A stretch of 64,000 nucleotides of DNA, taken from NCBI GenBank assembly GCA_035765535.1, contig DASTXE010000006.1, forward strand, positions 124,001 through 188,000, read 5' to 3'. Each line of letters begins with the position of its first letter. The first letter of the stretch is position 1. The position numbers and the translations under genes were made by a program. Positions 54,993 through 63,999 of this stretch are shown here, piece after piece. Below the pieces are notes generated by a model, which worked only from the letters and a program-made list of their open reading frames with translations, did no database searches and was not told the origin of the DNA. The DNA comes from Rickettsiales bacterium. GTDB lineage: Bacteria > Pseudomonadota > Alphaproteobacteria > Rickettsiales > JABCZZ01.

Positions 54993-55600
54993 TGCAGAAA
55001 TTCACCACACTGAACGCGATTGCCGCTCCGCTGCCGATTGAAAATGTCGATACCGACATGATCATCCCGAAGCAGTTCCTGACCACCATTAAGCGCACGG
55101 GCCTGAAAGAAGGTTTGTTTTATGAAATGCGTTATGATGTGAACGGCAAACGTAACGATGATTTCGTATTGCACCGCGAACCGTATACGCAGGCGCAGAT
55201 CGTCGTCGCACGTGACAATTTCGGCTGCGGCTCCTCACGTGAACATGCTCCGTGGGCTTTGCTCGATTTCGGCATTCGTTGCGTGATCGCTCCGTCTTTC
55301 GCCGACATATTCTACAACAACTGCTTCAAGAACGGCGTGCTGCCGGTCGTGCTGCCGAAAGACGATGTAGAAAAACTGCTCCAGACCGCAGAATCCGGCC
55401 AGAAGATCACGGTCGACCTGCAGGCGCAGAAAGTCCTCGCAGGCAACCACAGCTTCGCTTTCGAAGTCGATGCGTTCCGCAAACATTGCATGCTGAACGG
55501 CCTGGACGATATCGGCCTGACGATGGAAAAGCTGAGCGACATCGGGGCGTTTGAAGCAAAGCAGAAAACCGCAACTCCTTGGCTGTATAAGGCGGCTTAA
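54992..55600 (+). CDS. leuD: 3-isopropylmalate dehydratase, small subunit
   Basis: The swivel-domain partner of LeuC. The 202-residue protein shows [13 protein letters not shown] and [37 protein letters not shown]. It is coupled to leuC by overlapping codons and followed within two bases by a YciI-like gene. Confidence 0.97.
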   Translation: MQKFTTLNAIAAPLPIENVDTDMIIPKQFLTTIKRTGLKEGLFYEMRYDVNGKRNDDFVLHREPYTQAQIVVARDNFGCGSSREHAPWALLDFGIRCVIAPSFADIFYNNCFKNGVLPVVLPKDDVEKLLQTAESGQKITVDLQAQKVLAGNHSFAFEVDAFRKHCMLNGLDDIGLTMEKLSDIGAFEAKQKTATPWLYKAA

Positions 55601-55602
55601 CC

Positions 55603-55920
55603 ATGAAGCAATTCGTAGTCATTGCGCATGACGGCAAGGACGAGAAAGCGCTTGAACGCCGTATGGCGGCACGGCAGACGCATATTGACGGGCTGAATAA
55701 GCTGCGTGCGGAAGGCAATGTCATCTGCGGCATTGCGCTCACGGACGAAAACGAGAAGATGATCGGTTCGATGGTCGCCACGAGTTTCGCCACCCGCGCC
55801 GATTTTGATAAATGGCTTGCCACCGAACCCTACGTTGTGGGCAACGTATGGCAGGACATCCAGGTTTTCCCGGGCAATCTTGGCCCATCATTTGCAGATT
55901 TACTTAAGAAGAAGGCATAA
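55603..55920 (+). CDS. YciI-like protein in the leucine operon
   Basis: A 105-residue YCII-related protein (ferredoxin-like dimeric fold). It shows [81 protein letters not shown]. Conserved His10 and Asp are the putative active site of the family, whose reactions are mostly unknown. It is sandwiched between leuD (two bases) and leuB (five bases), so it is surely in the leucine transcript. Confidence 0.9.
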   Translation: MKQFVVIAHDGKDEKALERRMAARQTHIDGLNKLRAEGNVICGIALTDENEKMIGSMVATSFATRADFDKWLATEPYVVGNVWQDIQVFPGNLGPSFADLLKKKA

Positions 55921-55925
55921 AATCT

Positions 55926-57053
55926 ATGAGCGCTAAACATATTCTTTTGCTTCCCGGTGACGGTATCGGACAGGAAGTCGTTCGCGAAGCGGAAAAAGTG
56001 ATCGCATGGCTCAACCAGAACCGCGGCACGCAGTTCACGACGAGCCAGGCGCTCATCGGCGGCACGGCGTATGACAAAACCGGCACTCCCCTGCCCCAGG
56101 AAACGCTGGACGCAGCGCATAAGGCAGACGCGATCCTGCTCGGCGCGGTCGGCGGCACACAGTGGGAATCGCTCGATTACTCTGTGCGCCCGGAACGCGG
56201 CCTTCTCGGCATCCGTAAGGAACTGGGCCTGTTTGCCAATATCCGCCCCGCCATCTGCTTCGATGCATTGGCTGACGCTTCCACGCTGAAAAAAGAAGTG
56301 GTCGCGGGCCTCGATATCGTGATTGTGCGCGAACTGACGGGCGACGTCTATTTCGGCACCCCGCGTGGCGTGGAAACGCTGCCGGACGGCACGCGCAAAG
56401 GCATCAACACGATGGTCTATACGAGCCCGGAAGTGCACCGCATTGCGCGTGTAGCGTTTGAACTGGCCGCAAAGCGCAACAAGAAAGTCTGCTCGGTCGA
56501 CAAGGCCAACGTGCTTGAGTGCACAGAAATGTGGCGCGAGGAAGTCTTAAAAATCCGCGATGCGGAATATAAGGATATCGCGCTTTCCAATATGTATGTG
56601 GACAACGCCGCCATGCAGCTCGTGCGTAACCCGAAGCAGTTTGACGTCATGGTCACCGGCAACATTTTCGGCGATATTCTTTCCGACTGCGCAGCGATGC
56701 TCACCGGTTCGCTCGGCATGCTGCCTTCCGCGTCTCTCGGCGCGAAAGACGCAAACGGCAAGATGCCCGCGCTCTATGAACCCGTGCATGGCAGCGCACC
56801 GGATATCGCAGGCAAAAACATTGCCAATCCGATCGCAACGATCCTGAGCTTCGCCATGATGCTGCGCTATTCGTTCGACCTCGGCAAGGAAGCTGACCTG
56901 CTGGAAAAATCCATCACCGAAGTGCTGGCCCAGGGCCTGCGCACCGGCGACATCATGCAGGAAGGCGCGACGAAAGTGTCGACTACCGAGATGGGTGATG
57001 CCATCGTCAAGACACTTGCGTCACTCGCCAAAACGGCCGAAAAAGCAGCATAA
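55926..57053 (+). CDS. leuB: 3-isopropylmalate dehydrogenase
   Basis: Oxidatively decarboxylates 3-isopropylmalate with NAD. The 375-residue protein shows [66 protein letters not shown] with the catalytic region, KANVLE, and [27 protein letters not shown]. It is followed by asd after 21 bases. Confidence 0.98.
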   Translation: MSAKHILLLPGDGIGQEVVREAEKVIAWLNQNRGTQFTTSQALIGGTAYDKTGTPLPQETLDAAHKADAILLGAVGGTQWESLDYSVRPERGLLGIRKELGLFANIRPAICFDALADASTLKKEVVAGLDIVIVRELTGDVYFGTPRGVETLPDGTRKGINTMVYTSPEVHRIARVAFELAAKRNKKVCSVDKANVLECTEMWREEVLKIRDAEYKDIALSNMYVDNAAMQLVRNPKQFDVMVTGNIFGDILSDCAAMLTGSLGMLPSASLGAKDANGKMPALYEPVHGSAPDIAGKNIANPIATILSFAMMLRYSFDLGKEADLLEKSITEVLAQGLRTGDIMQEGATKVSTTEMGDAIVKTLASLAKTAEKAA

Positions 57054-57074
57054 CTAATTTAAAATAGGATATTT

Positions 57075-58091
57075 ATGTCATACAAAGTCGCAGTCGTCGG
57101 TGCTACGGGTAACGTAGGCCGCGAAATTCTGGAAATCCTCTCAAACCGCAAATTCCCGGTCAGCGAAGTCGTTGCGCTTGCTTCCAAGAACTCCGAAGGC
57201 AAGGAAGTCAGCTTCGGCGATACCAAAATCCTGAAAGCGAAAGTGCTCGATGAATATGATTTTACGGGAACCGATATTGCTCTGTTCTCGCCGGGCGCAA
57301 GTGTATCCAAAATCCACGCACCGCGCGCCGCCTCACAAGGTTGCGTCGTGATTGACAACACTTCCTTCTTCCGCATGGATAAGGAAATCCCGCTCGTCGT
57401 GCCGGAAGTGAATCCCGAGGCACTGAAGAACTTCCGCCACCGCAACATCATCGCCAACCCCAACTGTTCCACGATGCAGATGGTTGTGGCGCTGAAACCG
57501 CTGCATGACGCCGCAAAGATCAAGCGCATCGTCGTTTCGACCTACCAGTCCGTCTCCGGCGCTGGCAAGGAAGCGATGGACGAACTTTATGACCAGACCA
57601 AAGGCCTGTTCATGAATGAGCACAAGGATCCGAAAAAATTCTCCAAGCGCATTGCATTCAACGTGATCCCGCATATCGACGTATTCATGGAAGACGGCAG
57701 CACGAAGGAAGAATGGAAGATGGTAGAGGAGACGAAAAAGATCCTCGATCCGAACATCAAGATCAGCGCGACTTGCGTGCGCGTGCCCGTGTTCGTCGGC
57801 CATGCTGAATCCATCAACATCGAATTCGAGCGTCCGCTCTCAGCGAACGAAGCTCGCGAGATTCTGGAAGAAGCCGAAGGCGTGGCAGTGATTGACCGCC
57901 GTGAAAACGGCGGCTACCAGACCCCGGCGGAAGCTACGGGTGAAGATGCCGTATACGTTTCGCGCATCCGCGAAGACCATACCGTTCCCCACGGACTGAA
58001 CCTGTGGTGCGTTTCGGATAACCTGCGCAAAGGCGCTGCGCTGAACGCCGTACAGATCGCCGAAGAACTGGTGAAGAATTACGGACTTTAA
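57075..58091 (+). CDS. asd: Aspartate-semialdehyde dehydrogenase
   Basis: Reduces aspartyl phosphate to the semialdehyde for lysine, threonine, methionine and diaminopimelate. VVGATGNVGREILEIL is the NADP-binding site; catalytic Cys lies in NPNCSTMQMV, and the active His is near FVGHAESINIEFERP. The 338-residue length is typical. It closes the leuC-leuD-yciI-leuB-asd run seen in alphaproteobacteria and supplies the DAP pathway together with dapD. Confidence 0.97.
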   Translation: MSYKVAVVGATGNVGREILEILSNRKFPVSEVVALASKNSEGKEVSFGDTKILKAKVLDEYDFTGTDIALFSPGASVSKIHAPRAASQGCVVIDNTSFFRMDKEIPLVVPEVNPEALKNFRHRNIIANPNCSTMQMVVALKPLHDAAKIKRIVVSTYQSVSGAGKEAMDELYDQTKGLFMNEHKDPKKFSKRIAFNVIPHIDVFMEDGSTKEEWKMVEETKKILDPNIKISATCVRVPVFVGHAESINIEFERPLSANEAREILEEAEGVAVIDRRENGGYQTPAEATGEDAVYVSRIREDHTVPHGLNLWCVSDNLRKGAALNAVQIAEELVKNYGL

Positions 58092-58099
58092 GATAAACA

Positions 58100-58170
58100 C
58101 TTGTCATGCCAGCGAAAGCTGGCATCCAGCATAACCAAATCTGGATTCCTGCTTCCGCAGGAATGACAAG
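58100..58170. repeat. Double-hairpin palindromic repeat between asd and queH
   Basis: Two inverted 30-base halves (58100-58129 and 58141-58170). Each half is itself a 7-bp hairpin: TGCCAGC-GAAA-GCTGGCA and TTCCTGC-TTCC-GCAGGAA. Outer CTTGTCA and TGACAAG and inner ATCCAG and CTGGAT also pair. Similar TCAT-to-ATGA elements are dispersed in many proteobacterial genomes. Read in one frame it gives the artefactual AGIQ...PASAGMT peptide. Confidence 0.8.
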
Positions 58171-58195
58171 AACTGACAAGAGAGCAAAAGCAGCT

Positions 58196-58855
58196 ATGCA
58201 GGAAATCATCAAACACATCGATCTGACTCCGCCAGATGGGGAAAAGCGTGTGCTGATGCATAGCTGCTGCGCGCCTTGCGCGGGTGAATTGATGGAGCAG
58301 ATGCTGGCCAACGGCATCGACCTGACGATTTTCTTTTATAATCCGAATATCCATCCCAAAAAAGAATACGAAATCCGCAAGGAAGAGAATATCCGCTTCG
58401 CCGAGAAAATGGGTATTCCGTTCGTTGATGCGGATTATGACGTACAGAACTGGTTTGCCCGCGCCAAAGGCATGGAACGCGAACCGGAACGCGGCGTACG
58501 CTGCACGATGTGCTTCGATATGCGTTTCGAGCGCACAGCATTATATGCACATGAAAACAACTTTAAGATTATTACCAGTTCACTCGGCATTTCACGCTGG
58601 AAGAACATGGACCAGATCAATGATTGCGGCCTGCGCGCTGCTGAACATTATCCTGGCGTGACTTACTGGACGTATAACTGGCGCAAATCCGGCGGCTCCG
58701 CTCGTATGTATGAAATCGCCAAGCGCGAAGAATTCTACGCCCAGCAATATTGCGGCTGCATTTACTCCCTGCGCGATTCCAATGAATGGCGTGAATCGCA
58801 AGGCCGTGAAAAGATTGAGATCGGTGAAACCTGGTATGCCGAAAAGCTGCAGTAG
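58196..58855 (+). CDS. queH: Epoxyqueuosine reductase QueH
   Basis: The alternative enzyme to QueG for the last step of queuosine tRNA modification, reducing epoxyqueuosine. The 219-residue protein has [12 protein letters not shown] near the N-terminus, [31 protein letters not shown] and [15 protein letters not shown], which include the iron-sulfur and metal-site cysteines. I chose MQEIIKHID; the frame continues 30 codons upstream, but only through the palindromic repeat. Confidence 0.94.
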   Translation: MQEIIKHIDLTPPDGEKRVLMHSCCAPCAGELMEQMLANGIDLTIFFYNPNIHPKKEYEIRKEENIRFAEKMGIPFVDADYDVQNWFARAKGMEREPERGVRCTMCFDMRFERTALYAHENNFKIITSSLGISRWKNMDQINDCGLRAAEHYPGVTYWTYNWRKSGGSARMYEIAKREEFYAQQYCGCIYSLRDSNEWRESQGREKIEIGETWYAEKLQ

Positions 58856-58869
58856 CTACAATTTTACTG

Positions 58870-59439
58870 CTACTTTCTCTTACCTTTGCGCACATCTGCT
58901 GCGATTTTGTCGGAAAGCTCGCCAAGTAATTCACTCAGGCTCTGGGCAGCAGCCTTGCCTGTGCTCCCCTGTCCTCCCGTCAGCATCACAGAATGCGGTA
59001 CGCCATTCTTTTCACCTGTCCTGCTGACCAGAGAAACCGCCTGAACGATAGCGCGGCCATCCGCACCCACACCAAACTGACGGACATCGAGATCGATCGC
59101 TCCATCCGCTTCCGTCACCATCTGACCGGATTCGGTCACCACTACACTGCCGGGAAGTCTCTCTTCAATATCCTGCGCCAGCACGCGCTCCAGCATCCGG
59201 TCCAGCGGCTCCGACCACTGCGCACCGTTATCATACTTAATCCGATACGTGCTATCCATGCGCACCATCTGCGGACGGTCGAGTGTTATATCAATGGCGG
59301 GCCTGCGCAGCTTAAGCGTCAGGTGCTGGCCGGGGAGTGGTTTGCCGGGTACGGATGATAATGTGTAATAGTCAGGCTCGCGTGACTTGCAGGCCGTCCC
59401 CAACAATAAAACACACAACGCCAACGCTCTAATTCGCAT
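58870..59439 (-). CDS. pqiC: PqiC-like ABC transport auxiliary lipoprotein
   Basis: A 189-residue outer-membrane lipoprotein of the PqiABC lipid-transport bridge. The lipobox is LCVLLLGTACKS. The sequence YYTLSSVPGKPLPGQHLTLKLRRPAI and later RMLERVLAQDIEERLPG match the PqiC/DUF330 domain. It follows pqiB with three bases between. Confidence 0.9.
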   Translation of the reverse strand: MRIRALALCVLLLGTACKSREPDYYTLSSVPGKPLPGQHLTLKLRRPAIDITLDRPQMVRMDSTYRIKYDNGAQWSEPLDRMLERVLAQDIEERLPGSVVVTESGQMVTEADGAIDLDVRQFGVGADGRAIVQAVSLVSRTGEKNGVPHSVMLTGGQGSTGKAAAQSLSELLGELSDKIAADVRKGKRK

Positions 59440-59442
59440 GGC

Positions 59443-60936
59443 TTATTTCTCCTTCGTATCGCGCCCGCGTATCAGCGCTTCGGGATGCTGGTTCAGGAAA
59501 TCGGTCATTAGGCGAACGGAACGCGCCGCATCGCCGACCTGATCCATCGCGCGTTTAACATCACGCTGGAAGTCCGATTTCTCGTCAATGCTCTGCATGG
59601 AGCCGTTCGCTCTTTCAATCAACGCATTCAAATTATGGCCTATCTGGGCAAACGGAATGTGATTGAGCTTATCCAGCACGCCGCCTACGCCGCCGGAAGC
59701 ACTCGAAGGCATAACGATTGCATCGCCTTCCATCGCCACCTCTGTCGGCTTTGCATCCGGCAACTTTTCAATGGCCAGCCCTGTTTTTCCGGGAATCAGC
59801 CCTGCATCCACCTCAACGCGGAAGCCTTTATTCACCATGCGCCGCGTAATCTCCAGAGCATTATGGGCATCGTCATCCGAAAGCTGGAAAGCACGCTCCG
59901 GCTGAATATCGAACGCCACACGCACCTTAGCTTCTGGAATCCGCGGATCGAACAACAGCTTCACATCCCTTACTTCGCCGATCTGGATACCGTACAAATT
60001 CACAGGCGAACCGGGTTGCAGATTCGTGACCGGACTCTCAAAATACGTCACATAAGAGATATGTTTGTGAAGATCACCGACCTCTGCCGTTCCCTGATCG
60101 TCATAAAGTTTGAAGTGCGTTTCTTTATCCGCCTGCTGTGCGGTCGCATATTCTTTCTTGGTCGCAAATGTCACACCGCCCATGAGCAAGGATTGTATGG
60201 ATTGAAACCGCACCTGAAGCCCTGCAGGTCCCAGATTGGCATTCACGCCGGAGCTGTTCCAGAAACGCGTTTCCGAATGCACGAATTTATCATAAGGCGC
60301 ATGGACGAAGATAGAAACCTCAATAGGGCCGTACCCGTCGCCAATATCGTAATGCAGCACTTCGCCGACATTGATATCGCGGTAATAAACCGGCGATCCG
60401 ACCGTGATGGAGCTGAGCTTATCCGCCTGAAGCTTATAGATCGTTCCCGGTTCATCCGCACGCACTCCTGGCGGCTCTTCAAGGCCGGTGAAGCGATCCT
60501 GCGACTTGCCGCCACCGCCATTGGGATCGCACTGGATATATGCACCCGACACAAGCGTCTCAAATCCCGACAGGCTGCCGTAAGCAAGCCTCGGCCTCAC
60601 CACCCAGAACCGTGTATGGTCGGTCAGCAGATCATGTGCGTCCCGCGTCATTTTTGCCTTCACAACCACATGCTTATGATCCTGGTCGAGGCTGATTTCA
60701 GAGACCGTACCAAGCGAAACGGCTTTATATTTGATCTGCGTCTGTCCCGCAATGATTCCGTCCGCTGTATTAAAAGAGATAGTAACTTCCTCGCCGCGCT
60801 CGGACAATGTATGCCAGCCGAGATAAATCGCGATAAAGCCTGCCACCATGGGCACTGTCCAGACAGGCGAAAGCCTGCGGCGCTTGCGTGTCATGGCTGT
60901 GGCGACAGGTTGTTGTATGGGACGGGAATCGTTCAT
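59443..60936 (-). CDS. pqiB: PqiB intermembrane lipid transport protein (three MCE domains)
   Basis: A periplasm-spanning MCE protein of 497 residues. After the N-terminal anchor (VWTVPMVAGFIAIYLGWHTL) come three MlaD/MCE domains: VTISFNTADGIIAGQTQIKYKAVSLG, LSSITVGSPVYYRDINVGEV and VTNLQPGSPVNLYGIQIGEVRDV. A C-terminal helical region could form the tunnel needle. The ATG overlaps the pqiA stop. Confidence 0.94.
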   Translation of the reverse strand: MNDSRPIQQPVATAMTRKRRRLSPVWTVPMVAGFIAIYLGWHTLSERGEEVTISFNTADGIIAGQTQIKYKAVSLGTVSEISLDQDHKHVVVKAKMTRDAHDLLTDHTRFWVVRPRLAYGSLSGFETLVSGAYIQCDPNGGGGKSQDRFTGLEEPPGVRADEPGTIYKLQADKLSSITVGSPVYYRDINVGEVLHYDIGDGYGPIEVSIFVHAPYDKFVHSETRFWNSSGVNANLGPAGLQVRFQSIQSLLMGGVTFATKKEYATAQQADKETHFKLYDDQGTAEVGDLHKHISYVTYFESPVTNLQPGSPVNLYGIQIGEVRDVKLLFDPRIPEAKVRVAFDIQPERAFQLSDDDAHNALEITRRMVNKGFRVEVDAGLIPGKTGLAIEKLPDAKPTEVAMEGDAIVMPSSASGGVGGVLDKLNHIPFAQIGHNLNALIERANGSMQSIDEKSDFQRDVKRAMDQVGDAARSVRLMTDFLNQHPEALIRGRDTKEK

Positions 60937-62219
60937 GCCGTTACCATAGAGGAGCGATTGTCCTCTTCCAACTGATTTTTTCCGGCAGCATCCCACATCA
61001 GCCTGATATCGAAGCTCTCTACCGCCAGCATTGTGAGCACCACCACCGCCGCAAAACACAGCGCACCGATGCCGGAAGTCACTTGCGCAAGCCTGCCGAA
61101 CTGCACAAGCGCCACCATGATGGAAAGCATGAACACATCCACCATCGACCAGCGGCCGATGAAGCGTATGACGCGGTAGAGCCGCATGCGCGTCACCAGA
61201 TGCCCGCGTATGCCAAGTTTGGTCGTCACCAGGATATAAAGCAACGCGAGCAGCTTGAACAACGGTATCGCAATACTCGCTATGAACACCAGCACCGCCA
61301 GTGGCAAGAATCCGGCATGATCCAGCTCCAGCATGCCGCCCGTGATCGTGTAAGACCAGGTCCGCCCGAGCTTGGTGATATCCATCATCGGGAATGCATT
61401 GGCGGGAATATAAAGCACAAAAGCTCCCAACATATAAGCCCAGCTATGCTGCATGCTGTGCCGCTTGCGTCGGAAAACACGCGCATCGCAACGCGGGCAG
61501 CGCTGGCCGGGAGCGATATCGCTGGCATAAAAACATTCATGGCAACCCAGCAACGGCTTGAGCGCATTGCCAATCATATCGCTCGCCGCCTGCCCTCCAC
61601 GCCGGAGCTTCTGCCATATTTCTTCATGATCGAGCGAGACATCCGCCATCGCCGTCAGGATGATCGCACCGCATAAGGCATACACAGCCGTATCTACCTG
61701 CACAAATGCCATTGCATGCAGACGCGTATACGCTACCAATACGCCCAGCAGGTAAACCTCCAGCATTGCCCAGGGCGAGATATGCCGCAGAAGGCGGAAA
61801 AGCCGTATAAGGTAAAATGGGCATGTCTCCAGCCGGATGCCGACCAGCACCATATTCATCAATATAAGCCGCACCACCGGCATGATCAGTGTCGTGGCAA
61901 GCACTACTCCCGCCAGCGGCAGCAGCCGTTGCTGGTCGAGCACCTCTGCCCCTGTCCAGAGGGTGGTATCCTGAAAGCGTCCGTAAAGCATGATATGAAT
62001 GAACGGAGCCGCAAGTAGAACGATGCAAAAGATCAACCCTGCGCCATAACAGGCCAGAATATAGTCCAGCGAATGGCTGCGCCAGCGCCTGAGCACCCGG
62101 TAACAGCGCGGGCAGATCACCGCCATACCGCACGAGGCTTCCGGCGCAACGCTCAGCAATCCACAGTCAGGACATGACCGCACCTCGTTAGTGGGACAAT
62201 ATTTATGCTGATTTCCCAT
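60933..62219 (-). CDS. pqiA: PqiA inner-membrane protein
   Basis: The inner-membrane partner of PqiB, 428 residues, with two zinc ribbons (CPDCGLLSVAPEASC-CPRCYRVL and CHECFYASDIAPGQ-CPRCDAR) and two blocks of four transmembrane helices each. The start is MGNQHKYCPTNE, preceded by a GGAA-type ribosome binding site; the frame runs further upstream. It is the first gene of a pqiA-pqiB-pqiC operon involved in envelope lipid transport and paraquat stress in E. coli. Confidence 0.93.
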   Translation of the reverse strand: MGNQHKYCPTNEVRSCPDCGLLSVAPEASCGMAVICPRCYRVLRRWRSHSLDYILACYGAGLIFCIVLLAAPFIHIMLYGRFQDTTLWTGAEVLDQQRLLPLAGVVLATTLIMPVVRLILMNMVLVGIRLETCPFYLIRLFRLLRHISPWAMLEVYLLGVLVAYTRLHAMAFVQVDTAVYALCGAIILTAMADVSLDHEEIWQKLRRGGQAASDMIGNALKPLLGCHECFYASDIAPGQRCPRCDARVFRRKRHSMQHSWAYMLGAFVLYIPANAFPMMDITKLGRTWSYTITGGMLELDHAGFLPLAVLVFIASIAIPLFKLLALLYILVTTKLGIRGHLVTRMRLYRVIRFIGRWSMVDVFMLSIMVALVQFGRLAQVTSGIGALCFAAVVVLTMLAVESFDIRLMWDAAGKNQLEEDNRSSMVTA

Positions 62220-62362
62220 AAGGTTCCAGTTAAATTCCGGGTAAACTCCCGTATTCGGCGAACCGCCATTATACCAACTGGGAGCCTTTGGCGCAATCGG
62301 CAGCCTTCTTCCTGTCACAAAACCTTAACGTATTTGCTTTAATACACTTTACTATTTTCGGC

Positions 62363-62368
62363 TATAAT
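62363..62368 (+). promoter_or_regulatory. TATAAT box upstream of the GC-rich gene
   Basis: A consensus -10 box in an AT-rich stretch. A convincing -35 at normal distance is not present. Confidence 0.35.
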
Positions 62369-62382
62369 AGACTGGTCCTATT

Positions 62383-62409
62383 GTTCAAACCTCAGGAGGT
62401 TTATCGAAC
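62383..62409 (+). promoter_or_regulatory. Hairpin containing an AGGAGG sequence
   Basis: AAACCT-CAGG-AGGTTT forms a 6-bp stem, extended by GTTC and GAAC with a three-base bulge. The stem buries a perfect ribosome binding sequence, but no start codon lies at the right distance. It may be an RNA switch remnant or a border of transferred DNA. Confidence 0.4.
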
Positions 62410-62467
62410 GATTTCAGAGTATCCCTTTACTCTCTATCCACCGCACCTTCACAGGGAGGATTTTCAG

Positions 62468-63190
62468 GTGCGTACTAGAAGAAACAGACCACCGTGGCAG
62501 TGGGCGATCCTGGGAGCGGTGACATTCCTGCTTCCCATGCTTCTCGCCATCCGCCTCGGCGCGTTCTCGTGGCTCCAGACGAGTCACACGTCGTCCGACG
62601 CCACCCCTAGGGTGAGCGCCACCGTCGCGGTAACTCCGTCCCCGGCCACAGCCTCGGCATCCGCCTCGGCTTCGGCGTCGGCATCGACCTCAGAGTCGGC
62701 CAGCGCTTCGTCCACATCAGGTACACCGACTCCGTCGGAACCCGCAGGCCCCAAGTCCTGCGACAACGACAAGTTCGATATCAACAACCTGCCACGCGAC
62801 GGGAACGTGACGAAGCAGTTCGACATGTACGGGTGCAAGGTCATCGCCCCACCGATCCCATGGCAACACGCGGCATGGCTGAACGGAACGGACATCGTGG
62901 TGCAGATCACGACGCACGATCCGACCAGCAACGCCTATTTGCCGCCGGGCCACGTGTTCGTCGAGATCGAGAACATCGCCGGTGCTTCCCGAGCGAAGGG
63001 TGTCAATGACTCAGATCCGGCACCTACCGACACATTCGTCCTCAGCATCTACGGGGACAAGGCTACGTGCCGGTTCACACTCGAAGGCGGCCAGAGCATG
63101 ACCGCAGTACCACTGGGGTCAGGATGGGACGTCTCCTTCGACGGACTGTCACCGAACAACAGGGCCGCAACCCTGATGTTCAACTGCTGA
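62468..63190 (+). CDS. GC-rich, foreign-looking membrane-anchored Ser/Ala-rich protein
   Basis: Unrecognised 240-residue protein. I chose the GTG at 62468, seven bases after AGGGAGGA; an upstream ATG in the same frame lacks a ribosome binding site. N-terminal basic residues (RTRRNRPP) and a membrane helix (WAILGAVTFLLPMLLAIRLG) are followed by a low-complexity Ser/Ala/Thr/Pro spacer and a globular domain of about 145 residues with four Cys. Codons favour G or C at the third position far more than the neighbours do (ACG, GTC, CTC, TCC, CGG), like actinobacterial genes. It is flanked by its own promoter-like and terminator-like elements, so recent transfer (or an assembly join) is likely. Confidence 0.8.
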   Translation: MRTRRNRPPWQWAILGAVTFLLPMLLAIRLGAFSWLQTSHTSSDATPRVSATVAVTPSPATASASASASASASTSESASASSTSGTPTPSEPAGPKSCDNDKFDINNLPRDGNVTKQFDMYGCKVIAPPIPWQHAAWLNGTDIVVQITTHDPTSNAYLPPGHVFVEIENIAGASRAKGVNDSDPAPTDTFVLSIYGDKATCRFTLEGGQSMTAVPLGSGWDVSFDGLSPNNRAATLMFNC

Positions 63191-63195
63191 ACCAC

Positions 63196-63241
63196 GCCTG
63201 CGGGGGATACAACGGTGCGCACACGCACCGCCCCCGCAGGC
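63196..63241. terminator. GC-rich two-part terminator hairpin
   Basis: GCCTGCGGGGG (63196-63206) pairs perfectly with 63231-63241, and inside it CGGTGCG-CACA-CGCACCG (63213-63230) forms a second stem. There is no T-run, as is usual in GC-rich bacteria. It ends six bases before the convergent DUF4337 stop. Confidence 0.75.
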
Positions 63242-63246
63242 ACGGC

Positions 63247-63861
63247 TCATCCCGCCAGATAGACCGAAGCAAATACGTAAGCTGTTATCACACAGGCACC
63301 TACTCCCGTCGCAACGCCCGCATAAAACACACTGCGCCGCTTCACAAGTGCCGCCACCGAAGCAAGCGCAATGCCGATCTGCGCCAACATACCTGCATAG
63401 CCGAGCAGGTCTTTCTGCTTGAGCTTCTTGAGCCCCATATCCAGATGCGCCTGCCGTTCCTGTGTCTTAGCGGTAGCTTCCTCTTTGTTGCCCGGCTGCC
63501 TCCCACGAAGATCCTTGTCCATCTTCGTAAGATCTTCCCGGTCACCAGGGCTGATTCCGCTGGAAGGAATCAGCTGCATTTCGACAATACGCGCCTTAAT
63601 GCTGTTAGCCTGATACTCCGCCCATGCATCCGAGGCCTGGGTCTGCGATAAGATCGCCTGGTTGCTTTCGTAAATCGCTTCGTTCGTAAGCATCGTGGAA
63701 CGGACCGTTAAAAAACCCGTGAGCGCCGCCAGCACCCCGGTGAGCACTGCCACCTGCCCTGCCCATTCCGGGCCGTTTTGCTCTGCCGCCGGAGCACCGC
63801 TTGCGGCCTGTGCCGCAACGTCTCCCAGTGTTTTCACTGTGGAAATGATTTTTTCTTTCAT
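63247..63861 (-). CDS. DUF4337-family membrane protein
   Basis: A 204-residue protein of the DUF4337 type. It has a membrane segment near residue 40 (AVLTGVLAALTGFLTVRST), the motif IYESNQAILSQTQASDAWAEYQANSIKAR, a charged helical middle, and two C-terminal membrane segments (MLAQIGIALASVAALV and FYAGVATGVGACVITAYVF). The function of the family is unknown. GAGG lies ten bases before the ATG, inside the last codons of the preceding gene. Confidence 0.85.
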   Translation of the reverse strand: MKEKIISTVKTLGDVAAQAASGAPAAEQNGPEWAGQVAVLTGVLAALTGFLTVRSTMLTNEAIYESNQAILSQTQASDAWAEYQANSIKARIVEMQLIPSSGISPGDREDLTKMDKDLRGRQPGNKEEATAKTQERQAHLDMGLKKLKQKDLLGYAGMLAQIGIALASVAALVKRRSVFYAGVATGVGACVITAYVFASVYLAG

Positions 63862-63867
63862 GGCTCT

Positions 63868-63999
63868 TTACCTCAAAATACCCTGCAGCGCACCGCCAGG
63901 ATTTTCTTTGAATTGTTTAATCGTATCTTTCACAGCAGCCGGATTGCCAACATTCGCCTTGATGGCCGCGCTCACATCAGGCCGGTAATGTGGCGCGTC
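63868..63999 (-). CDS. C-terminal end of an unidentified gene, cut by window edge
   Basis: An open frame reaches the window edge on the minus strand and ends with the 43 residues from DAPHYRPDV to GGALQGILR. It stops six bases before the DUF4337 start, so the two are probably one operon. Too short to identify. Confidence 0.6.
   Translation of the reverse strand, partial: DAPHYRPDVSAAIKANVGNPAAVKDTIKQFKENPGGALQGILR

Noticed and set aside
59635-60975. A 446-codon frame antisense to pqiB, running past its start
   Set aside because: His/Arg-rich mirror frame; pqiABC assignment is supported by MCE domains and overlapping starts.
62288-62467. Longer N-terminus for the GC-rich foreign gene
   Set aside because: The extra codons come from AT-rich promoter-like DNA; the GTG at 62468 has a proper ribosome binding site.
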